Origin: JBBAFB01 sp041655595
GTDB taxonomy: Bacteria > Bacillota > DULZ01
Direction: 5' to 3'
Length of the DNA stretch: 6,307 nt
Assembly (NCBI GenBank): GCA_041655595.1
Contig: JBBAFB010000123.1
Location: 1-6,307 of the forward strand
In this document: one piece after another, positions 1 through 5,603 of the stretch
Layout: every line of letters begins with the position of its first letter
How positions within the stretch are numbered: position 1 is the first letter of the stretch
Notes under the pieces: generated by a model
Told to the model about the DNA's origin: nothing
What the model saw: the letters and a program-made list of their open reading frames with translations, nothing else
Databases searched by the model: none
Made by a program: the position numbers and the translations under genes

Positions 1-1
1 T

Positions 2-3000
2 TTGGTTGGTAATCACAGTTTAAAAGATCATGCTTCAATGGAAGGGAAAGCAGGAGAAACCGTTATCTTTACTACCCACACCCTTACCAATACCGGAGCC
101 GGGATAGATACTTATAAACTTACTCTAGCCGATATAGGCTATCCAGGTATGCTTAGTTACAAGGTTGACGAGGAAACAAAGGAGTTTAGTCACGGGAAAA
201 ACAGCAATTGGAATGACAGTAAAGAGCCTGAAATAACTCTAAATCCTGGTGAAAGCATAGAACTGACTTACGAAGTTAATATCCCGATTACAGCACCAAA
301 GGAGGATTTCAAAAATCATAAAATAATAGCAACCAGTAAAAGCAAATCCGGACAAGAACGAACAATTACAGATACGATCACAGTAATCGGCATTGACTAT
401 AGTGATGACAGTAGCAAAATTTACTTTGACGGCATTACCCAGCCTATTGATGATAGTAATTGGCGAAATAACTGGGAAATAAGCACCTTTGGTCCCGGAC
501 AAACAATAAAACTAGCTGCCCTTACCAGCCATGATATTGACTTGGTTGAAGCAAAAATCAAGGTTGTCGGTGATGGCGGTGGTTATCTATTAAATGGGGG
601 TAGTGCGCTTGTTATTGATCTAACTGAAAAAGATGGCCCAAATTCAGGAAAATGGGAAACCACTTATACACTACCCAGTAATTTATCTTTGGGAAAATAC
701 TTTATTGAGTACTATTCTTATAACCGCGAAGCCAGCACAAATCCACTGGATGAGGATGTTACAGAATCCGACGGTGCACCCGGCTATAACAATTACTTTA
801 ATGTAGCCTCACCAAACTTAGGTATCAGCCTGACAACAAATGCAGGAACCTTTGTAACATCAAATGAAGAAGTTACTCTAACAATGGAGGTATATAATAG
901 TTTTGGAGAAACAAATGCTTATCGAGTTTATCCAAAGGTTACCCTGCCTCAGGGAGTTAAATTTGTAAGCGTAATAGATTCTGAACAAAATGTAGTTGAT
1001 GCGGTTTATTATAACTACAGTGAGAGAAATCGTGAATTAACCTTTTATTCCGCAGATAAGACACCCTATATTATCAATAAGGATGAAGGCATTAAAACCT
1101 ATTTCGTAGTAAAAACAGTAGCTGATTTAAGCGCTAGTGAAGCACTTAACTTTGCAGCTACCACCGGCAACTACTATACTGCTGCAACCGGAGGGGAAGA
1201 GAAAACCGAAGCAAAAACCTATGCTGCCTTAAAAACAGACACAGTTAGTTTTACTAAAACAGTAGACAGTACCACAAACTCAGGTGAAGACTATGTCAGG
1301 CCCGGTGACCAAGTTGTTTATAAGGTAGAGATTGATATTCCCCCTGGCTTGAGCATTAATAATCTTAAGCTTGAGGAATTAGTAAACGAAAACCTTATAA
1401 TAGAAAAAATAACAGTCAACGATGAGGAAAAAGATTTTGATGAAGATAATACCTTTGATTTCAACGGAGAAGATAAAGACTTAAAAATCCTCATCTTTGC
1501 AAGGGTGAAAGATACAATTAAAGAGGGCACTATCACTGCCACGGGTACAGCTACAGTCACCTGGGAAAGTAAGTACACCAAAGACGGAGAAGTCAACAAA
1601 AAAGGTTCTAAAACTATTGAAATAACTACACCAATCAAGGAACCAAGACTGACCTTAGATAGTTTTACAACCAAAGACAGCAAAACCGAATTTGCAGATC
1701 CAGGGGATGAAATTGAATTTACCGGAAAAATTAAAAATAATGGAAGCAGCAAAGCCCATAAAACTAAGGTAGTTGCCAAATTGCCGGAGGGAGTTATCCC
1801 GGTAGAGGGTAGTTACGGAGATGGTGAATATGATGAAAGCAGCAATACCATCACTTGGGCCACAAATGTGCCTGCGAATGAAGAAAAAATTTATACATTC
1901 AAAACAAAGGCCGATAGTGGAAAGTCCATAGGCTCTAATGCAACTGTAGTGTTTGAGTTGGAGGAGTATTATTCCTCAGACAACCCGGATTATACAAGAA
2001 AATATACTGGGGAGCAAAAAGAAATCAGCCTTACTACAACGAGGGACCATGCCATTGAGGGCACGGAAGACAAAGATGTTAAAGCAGGTAAAAAAGTCGT
2101 TTTCGAACACAAGCTTACTAATAAGGGCGGCAGCTATGATGAATATGAAATAACTGTGGAAACGGATTATCCTTATGAATTATTAATCAATGGTCAACCC
2201 CCGGAGAAAAACCATGAAGGTAAAATTATTGTACCCTTGGCACCGGGTGAAAAAGTGGATATTGAGATAAAAGTTTCAGTTCCAGAAACAAGCAGTAAGG
2301 CAGAAAAGCAAAATGTCACCCTTGCCGCAAAAGAGGAAAATGAGGACAAAACTCTTAAGGCTCAAAATATCATCACAGTTATCGGTGAAGATCTGGATGG
2401 CTGGGTATCTAATGCCCTTTGGACACAATGGGATAAGGCTGGGTACAAAGATAATTGGAAGGAAGCAAGCCTTTACCTTGGTTCTCCCTTAAAACTCTCT
2501 GCCATAACTTCTATTGATATTACCGGGGTTAAGGCGAGAATTGTAGAATTGAATGAGGATGGCGAGAAGGGATCTACCCTAGGAAATGACTTGATTTTAG
2601 AAGAGCTTTCCTTGGAAAGGGTTGGCGAGCTGGAAGACAAACTGAATATATCAATATCAGGGGAGTTTAAACTCTGGGATGTAACCGACTATATTTTAGA
2701 GGGCCTTGATTCCGGCCGCTACTTTGTAGAGTTTGCAGCATTTAAAAACAGCACCTCCGAGGAGAAGGATGAGACCCTAACAGACAAGAGTGGGGACCTA
2801 GGTTACAACAACTATTTCTCCATTGAAAGCCAAATTAACTTAGAAGGTAAAATTACAGATGCAAAAGAAAATAAACCTTTGGAGGGTGCAACAGTTACCC
2901 TACTAGATTTAAGCGGTAATCCTGTAAAAGACGAAGATGGCAAAGAATACACGATGGTAGTAGGTCCCGATGGCAAATATGAATTTAAAGATGTTCCCAT

Positions 3001-5479
3001 TGATCGCTATATTCTAAATGTAAGCCATAACAAGTATAAAGAATACAACCGTCAAGTTTATGTGGTACCTGAACCCGGTGAGAGCAAAGTAACGATTGAT
3101 GCAGAATTAATCGGTTTCACCATAGAATTAAAAGCAAATCCATCTACCATTGTTGGAGACGGAAAATCAAAAACAATCCTAACTGCCAGAATCCTTGATG
3201 AGGGTGGGGAGCCGGTGGAAGGTATTGAAGTAACTTTCGAGGCACTTTTAGGGGAACTTCTGGGCGAACCGAAGGATCCAAAAGACCCGAACACTGACGC
3301 AAAAGAAGATTGCGAATGTACCGATAAAGCTAAAACCAATGAAAAAGGGGAAGCTTATATTCTCTATCAATCAGCAGAGATTGAAGGCATAGTTTCTCAA
3401 GTAATCCCTGTCAAAGCCGAGGTTGATGATAAGGAGAGAGGCCTGAGGGGCGAGGACTACATTTTTATTACCTTTGAACCTGCATCTATTAAAGGAATTG
3501 TCAAGGACAATAAAACAGGGAATGCCATAGAGGGTGCAAAAATTATTGTAACCTTGGTAGATGAGAACGGGAAACTGGAGTTTTATGCCGAGAGCGTAAC
3601 AAATTCCAGGGGTGAATACAAAATAGCCATTCCTAAAAAGGGAAATTATCTAGTGGAAATTATTAAACCTGGTAGGGATGATGGCCAGGAAGTGCCGAGT
3701 TTTAAACAAACTGTAAATGTCACCTCAATAGATCCGTCTAACAAGGATGAGGAAATACCGGCAATAAAAACCTTTACAGGAGTTATTTTAGTTAAGGATA
3801 AGGATGGTAATGAAAAGATTGCAGGTAAAGGTGAGGGAGAAAATCCGGTTAAAATTGAATTGCTGGATTTTAGCAGCGAGGATAGCGGAGATAATTGCGG
3901 TGGCGGTGAAGTTGACTCCGATACGGGTGTTTTCTCTATCCAAGGCTTAACGCCGGGAGTTGAATATACCTTCGCCATTACTACCGAAGTGGACAATGAA
4001 ACCTTGGTAATGGGCAAAATAGTGGTTACTCTTGATGATGATGGGGAGATCAGAATTCATGAAGAATTAATTGATCCCTATGGCACCATCAAAGATGTCA
4101 TAAGTAAGCAAGTCTTGGAAGGGGCCCATGTAGAACTGTTCTATGCGGATACCCCAAGAAATACAGAAAAGGGCAGAACGCCAGAAACATCTGTCAGCCT
4201 GCCACCGATGAATGATTTTGCCCCTGCAGACAACGATAACCCCCAGTGGAGCGATGTTAACGGTAATTATGCTTGGATGGTCTTTCCCAAGGCTGATTAC
4301 TATATTATCGCTACTAAGGCCGGATATCAGACTTATGATAGCCGGAAAGATAGCAATTCTAACAGTGGCACTGTAGGTAATTACTATATTTCAGTAGAAT
4401 ATGATATTGTAAAGCATGACTTTGAGATGCAACCCATTTATTCCGGTGGCGGTGGTGGGAGTCTTACCCCACCTACTGACCCAGAGGGTGTAATAGTTGA
4501 TTTGACCAGTGATAAAAGGTCTTACTTGGAAGAAACTACTGGAGAATTAGAAGTTGAATATTTTAATAATAATGGTGATATCGAGGATGCCCAACTGGTT
4601 GTAACTATTCTGACCGGAGCAACTGTGGAAGACCCCGACGGAGGCACGGTGGAAGGTGGTAAAATCACCTGGCACCTTGGTAAATTAAAGGGTGGAGATA
4701 GGGGTAAGAGAAATCCGGTAATCAGATTTCCGCTGATAAATGGTCCGGAAAAACCGGTAACATTAGAAGCACAACTGTATAGTAAAGCTAAGCCTATCGG
4801 AGAGCCTTCAACCATAGAAGTAACCATCTTCTCTAACAGATTTGGTGAGGGACAGCATAGCAGATATATTCAGGGTGTACCGGAAGGGCTTTTCCTGCCG
4901 GATAAGTCAATTACCAGAGCCGAGATTGCCGTAATTTTTGCCAGAATACTGCATCTGGAAGACTTGGTTAAACATGAAAAACTTTATTCTGATGTAGAAA
5001 CAATTGCTTGGTATGCTAAAGGGGTGGAGGCTGCTACAAAAAGAAAGCTTTTTACAGGCTATGAAGATGGCAGCTTTAAACCGGACCAAGCCATTACAAG
5101 GGCGGAATTGGCAGCGGTTATTGCCAGATTCTTAGAATTGCCTAATAGACCGCCTGCTAAAGATGCTTTTAAGGACACCGCAGGCAACTGGGCAGAAAAC
5201 TATATTCAGGAGCTTTATAGAAATAATGTGGTCAAAGGTTATGAGGATGGCAGCTTTAAACCCACGGCGGAGCTAAGGAGATCCGAGGCCGTTACCATGA
5301 TTAACAGAATGCTGAATAGGGGGCCTTTAATGGGAGTTGAACCCTCTTTCCCGGATGTGGATAAAAACCATTGGGCTTTTGGTGATGTGGAGGAATCCAC
5401 TAGAACTCATGAATATTTCAGAAATCCGGACGGCAGCGAGACCCATCTCAAAACCGTGGATGAGGATCTATTCTTCTAA
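2..5479 (+). CDS. Giant modular S-layer-anchored surface protein, C-terminal part (5' end outside window)
   Basis: Extracellular multi-domain protein, predicted to bind the cell wall through C-terminal SLH domains and to project a long beta-domain stalk. The frame is open from the window edge to a TAA at 5477-5479, giving 1,825 codons. The TTG at base 2 is only the first possible start in the window; no ribosome site or signal peptide is seen, so the N-terminus lies upstream. Domain order by residue in this fragment: NEW3-like plus unrecognised GYNNYF domain (9-266), three DUF11-like repeats (271-679), second copy of the composite module (682-939), carboxypeptidase-regulatory-like and Big_1-like stalk (945-1480), SGGGGGS linker (1481-1487), pre-SLH DUF11-like domain (1497-1610), SLH anchor (about 1612-1806) and a short tail. 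Only three cysteines are present (1104, 1106, 1299), and there is no LPxTG motif or C-terminal membrane segment, which fits SLH rather than sortase anchoring. No catalytic domain is recognised. A structural or adhesive role is inferred; the ligand is unknown. Confidence 0.93.
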   Translation: MVGNHSLKDHASMEGKAGETVIFTTHTLTNTGAGIDTYKLTLADIGYPGMLSYKVDEETKEFSHGKNSNWNDSKEPEITLNPGESIELTYEVNIPITAPKEDFKNHKIIATSKSKSGQERTITDTITVIGIDYSDDSSKIYFDGITQPIDDSNWRNNWEISTFGPGQTIKLAALTSHDIDLVEAKIKVVGDGGGYLLNGGSALVIDLTEKDGPNSGKWETTYTLPSNLSLGKYFIEYYSYNREASTNPLDEDVTESDGAPGYNNYFNVASPNLGISLTTNAGTFVTSNEEVTLTMEVYNSFGETNAYRVYPKVTLPQGVKFVSVIDSEQNVVDAVYYNYSERNRELTFYSADKTPYIINKDEGIKTYFVVKTVADLSASEALNFAATTGNYYTAATGGEEKTEAKTYAALKTDTVSFTKTVDSTTNSGEDYVRPGDQVVYKVEIDIPPGLSINNLKLEELVNENLIIEKITVNDEEKDFDEDNTFDFNGEDKDLKILIFARVKDTIKEGTITATGTATVTWESKYTKDGEVNKKGSKTIEITTPIKEPRLTLDSFTTKDSKTEFADPGDEIEFTGKIKNNGSSKAHKTKVVAKLPEGVIPVEGSYGDGEYDESSNTITWATNVPANEEKIYTFKTKADSGKSIGSNATVVFELEEYYSSDNPDYTRKYTGEQKEISLTTTRDHAIEGTEDKDVKAGKKVVFEHKLTNKGGSYDEYEITVETDYPYELLINGQPPEKNHEGKIIVPLAPGEKVDIEIKVSVPETSSKAEKQNVTLAAKEENEDKTLKAQNIITVIGEDLDGWVSNALWTQWDKAGYKDNWKEASLYLGSPLKLSAITSIDITGVKARIVELNEDGEKGSTLGNDLILEELSLERVGELEDKLNISISGEFKLWDVTDYILEGLDSGRYFVEFAAFKNSTSEEKDETLTDKSGDLGYNNYFSIESQINLEGKITDAKENKPLEGATVTLLDLSGNPVKDEDGKEYTMVVGPDGKYEFKDVPIDRYILNVSHNKYKEYNRQVYVVPEPGESKVTIDAELIGFTIELKANPSTIVGDGKSKTILTARILDEGGEPVEGIEVTFEALLGELLGEPKDPKDPNTDAKEDCECTDKAKTNEKGEAYILYQSAEIEGIVSQVIPVKAEVDDKERGLRGEDYIFITFEPASIKGIVKDNKTGNAIEGAKIIVTLVDENGKLEFYAESVTNSRGEYKIAIPKKGNYLVEIIKPGRDDGQEVPSFKQTVNVTSIDPSNKDEEIPAIKTFTGVILVKDKDGNEKIAGKGEGENPVKIELLDFSSEDSGDNCGGGEVDSDTGVFSIQGLTPGVEYTFAITTEVDNETLVMGKIVVTLDDDGEIRIHEELIDPYGTIKDVISKQVLEGAHVELFYADTPRNTEKGRTPETSVSLPPMNDFAPADNDNPQWSDVNGNYAWMVFPKADYYIIATKAGYQTYDSRKDSNSNSGTVGNYYISVEYDIVKHDFEMQPIYSGGGGGSLTPPTDPEGVIVDLTSDKRSYLEETTGELEVEYFNNNGDIEDAQLVVTILTGATVEDPDGGTVEGGKITWHLGKLKGGDRGKRNPVIRFPLINGPEKPVTLEAQLYSKAKPIGEPSTIEVTIFSNRFGEGQHSRYIQGVPEGLFLPDKSITRAEIAVIFARILHLEDLVKHEKLYSDVETIAWYAKGVEAATKRKLFTGYEDGSFKPDQAITRAELAAVIARFLELPNRPPAKDAFKDTAGNWAENYIQELYRNNVVKGYEDGSFKPTAELRRSEAVTMINRMLNRGPLMGVEPSFPDVDKNHWAFGDVEESTRTHEYFRNPDGSETHLKTVDEDLFF
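26..799 (+). repeat. Composite module, copy A: NEW3-like domain plus GYNNYF domain
   Basis: Residues 9-266 of the large surface protein. The first half (about 9-130) reads like a NEW3 (NPCBM-associated) beta-sandwich: it starts at DHA, has KAGETVIF followed by LTNTGAGIDTYKL, then LNPGESIELTYEV, and ends in ITVIG. The second half (about 131-266) is a domain I do not recognise. Its landmarks are NWRNNW (153-158), KLAALTSHDI, GKYFIEYYSYN and the closing GYNNYF (261-266). The same order of landmarks returns at residues 682-939, so this is a tandem-type internal duplication separated by DUF11-like repeats. The two copies have diverged strongly at the base level, so the duplication is old. The function is unknown. 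Confidence 0.75.
812..2038 (+). other. Three tandem DUF11-like Ig-type repeats
   Basis: Residues 271-679 of the surface protein, between the two composite modules. Three diverged beta-sandwich repeats can be seen: about 271-412 (PNLGISLTTNAGTF, then VTLPQGVKFVS), about 413-547 (SFTKTVDSTTN, YVRPGDQVVYKVEI) and about 548-679 (PRLTLDSFTT, FADPGDEIEFTGKIKNNG, then VVAKLPEGV and TITWATNVPANEEKIY). The signatures PGD-x-(V/I)-x-(Y/F) near the start and (V/L)P-x-GV in the middle are typical of DUF11/conserved-repeat domains, which act as spacers in bacterial surface proteins. Boundaries are approximate, and the middle repeat is the least typical. A stalk or spacer role is inferred from the family. 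Confidence 0.7.
2045..2818 (+). repeat. Composite module, copy B: NEW3-like domain plus GYNNYF domain
   Basis: Residues 682-939, the second copy of the module at residues 9-266. Both start at DHA and end at GYNNYF, both are 258 residues, and the offset at each end is exactly 673 residues. Matching landmarks are VKAGKKVVF / LTNKGGSYDEYEI / LAPGEKVDIEIKV / ITVIG in the first half. In the second half they are DNWKEAS (W819), LKLSAITSIDITGVKARI, GRYFVEFAAF and GYNNYF (934-939). Internal gaps differ: the NW landmark is 12 residues closer to the start in copy B than in copy A. The second-half domain is not recognised. It is followed directly by the first carboxypeptidase-regulatory-like domain. Confidence 0.75.
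2834..4441 (+). other. Stalk of carboxypeptidase-regulatory-like domains with a Big_1-like insert
   Basis: Residues 945-1480. Domain 1 (945-1037) has LEGKITDAKENKPLEGATV, GPDGKYEFKDVP and RYILNVSHNKY, the classic G-x-(I/V)-x-D...P(L/I)-x-GA-x-V...G-x-Y pattern of the CarboxypepD_reg/CNA-B-like fold. Domain 2 (1038-1160) resembles invasin/intimin Big_1: ANPSTIVGDGKSKTILTA, GEPVEGIEVTFEA, NEKGEAYILYQS, VKAEVD. Domain 3 (1161-1257) is again regulatory-like: IKGIVKDNKTGNAIEGAKI, SRGEYKIAIP. Domain 4 (1258-1361) is a more diverged relative with GVFSIQGLTPGVEYTFAI. Domain 5 (1362-1480) has TIKDVISKQVLEGAHVELF, an extra loop near 1375-1410, then VNGNYAWMVFPKADYYII and KAGYQTYD. These folds usually serve as extended, protease-resistant spacers or adhesive modules. 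No peptidase catalytic residues are present. Confidence 0.7.
4442..4489 (+). other. Flexible Ser/Gly/Pro linker in the surface protein
   Basis: Residues 1481-1496 read SGGGGGS followed by LTPPTDPEG. This low-complexity, glycine- then proline-rich stretch separates the long beta stalk from the wall-proximal DUF11-like and SLH part, and probably acts as a hinge. Confidence 0.75.
4490..4831 (+). other. Pre-SLH DUF11-like beta domain
   Basis: Residues 1497-1610. The pattern VIVDLTSDKRSYLEETTGEL, LEVEYFNNNGD, AQLVVTILTGATV, KITWHLGKLKGGD and TLEAQLYSKAKPIGEPS is that of a DUF11-like Ig fold, compare KITWHLG here with TITWATN in the third DUF11-like repeat. It connects the linker to the SLH anchor. 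The family assignment is by pattern only and is moderately sure. Confidence 0.55.
4835..5476 (+). other. SLH cell-wall anchor (three SLH repeats plus terminal half-repeat)
   Basis: Residues about 1612-1825. SLH1 (about 1619-1650) has only the second half of the consensus: RYIQGVPEGLFLP, then ITRAE at 1637-1641. SLH2 (about 1662-1713) is complete: YSDV, W1670, GYEDGSFKP at 1686-1694, ITRAE at 1698-1702. SLH3 (about 1723-1773) has FKDT, W1730, GYEDGSFKP at 1746-1754 and LRRSE at 1758-1762 in place of ITRAE. A terminal half-repeat follows (FPDVDKNHWAFGDVEESTRT, 1783-1802) and then a charged tail. SLH domains bind secondary cell-wall polymer, often pyruvylated, and anchor S-layer proteins and S-layer-associated enzymes outside the membrane. 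Confidence 0.95.
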
Positions 5480-5486
5480 ATTAAAA

Positions 5487-5508
5487 GGGGCAGGCAGTAG
5501 CCTGCCTT
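5487..5508 (+). terminator. Candidate intrinsic terminator of the surface-protein gene
   Basis: Eight bases after the stop codon lies a hairpin with a 7-bp perfect GC-rich stem, GGCAGGC (5489-5495) and GCCTGCC (5500-5506), with loop AGTA. It can be extended by two G-T pairs to 5487 and 5508. The 3' flank is TTAAATTTATTCTT, T-rich but broken by A, so the tail is weaker than the classic run. It is the only GC-rich structure in an otherwise AT-rich gap, which supports termination here. Confidence 0.7.
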
Positions 5509-5509
5509 A

Positions 5510-5528
5510 AATTTATTCTTAATAAATT
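5510..5528. repeat. AT-only inverted repeat in the intergenic region
   Basis: AATTTATT (5510-5517) and AATAAATT (5521-5528) form a perfect 8-bp dyad around CTT. It starts immediately after the terminator hairpin. It could be an operator half of the upstream region of the sensor gene, part of the terminator trail, or chance in AT-rich DNA. Confidence 0.4.
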
Positions 5529-5534
5529 AAAAAG

Positions 5535-5566
5535 TTCAATATTTATTCAGAATAATTTGGTATAGT
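5535..5566 (+). promoter_or_regulatory. Candidate extended -10 promoter of the sensor gene
   Basis: TGG directly followed by TATAGT (5558-5566) fits an extended -10 element (TGn plus 5 of 6 matches to TATAAT). The only -35-like hexamer near it is TTCAAT at 5535-5540, a poor match with a long 20-base spacer, so the extended -10 would carry most of the signal. The hexamer ends 37 bases before the ATG at 5604. AT-rich intergenic DNA gives such matches by chance, so confidence is low. Confidence 0.35.
5543..5555. repeat. Second AT-rich inverted repeat, next to the promoter candidate
   Basis: TTATTC (5543-5548), a single central A, and GAATAA (5550-5555) form a perfect 6-bp dyad. It lies five bases upstream of the TATAGT hexamer, so a protein bound here would cover the -35 to -10 interval. 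The 8-mer ATTTATTC occurs both here (5541-5548) and in the first dyad (5511-5518). Confidence 0.35.
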
Positions 5567-5581
5567 TAATAGATAGTTAAT
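5562..5581 (+). repeat. 9-bp direct repeat with 11-bp period
   Basis: ATAGTTAAT occurs at 5562-5570 and again at 5573-5581, with two bases between the copies. The period is about one helical turn, and the first copy overlaps the -10 candidate. This is the layout expected for side-by-side binding of a regulator, but it could be chance in AT-rich DNA. Confidence 0.4.
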
Positions 5582-5590
5582 TGCAAAAAT

Positions 5591-5597
5591 AAAGGGG
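5591..5597 (+). promoter_or_regulatory. Ribosome binding site of the sensor gene
   Basis: AAAGGGG, with six bases (5598-5603) before the ATG at 5604. It is a partial but purine-rich match to the Shine-Dalgarno consensus at a normal distance. Together with the signal peptide that follows, it fixes the start at 5604. Confidence 0.65.
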
Positions 5598-5603
5598 ATT
5601 GTT

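Noticed and set aside
2..4. TTG at base 2 as the start codon of the large gene
   Set aside because: It sits at the window edge with no upstream sequence to show a ribosome site, and no signal peptide follows although the protein must be secreted. The frame most likely continues upstream.
1318..1779. 153-codon open frame on the minus strand
   Set aside because: It lies fully inside the well-supported surface-protein gene. Its Ser/Leu/Val-rich product is what the antisense of Lys/Glu/Asp-rich coding sequence gives, and it has no recognisable domain.
1953..2153. 66-codon + strand open frame in another reading frame
   Set aside because: It is inside the DUF11-like region and the second module. 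Its Lys/Arg-rich product has no recognisable motif, and it is out of frame with the real gene.
3793..3819. KDKDGNEK as a calcium-binding (EF-hand or dockerin-like) loop
   Set aside because: Only part of a DxDxDG pattern is present, there is no partner helix or second loop, and the segment reads better as a beta-turn in a regulatory-like domain.
3646..4017. 123-codon open frame on the minus strand
   Set aside because: Antisense of the stalk region. It is Ser/Pro/Leu-rich with no domain, consistent with a coding shadow, as are the shorter minus-strand frames across 239-5089.
26..5476. Internal DNA repeats as a recent tandem duplication or a CRISPR-like array
   Set aside because: The repeats are visible at the protein level but diverged at the base level, with irregular spacing and no conserved short direct repeat. 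They are domain duplications.
5380..5479. Sortase sorting signal at the C-terminus
   Set aside because: There is no LPxTG-like motif, no hydrophobic segment and no terminal basic cluster. The SLH repeats already explain the anchoring.
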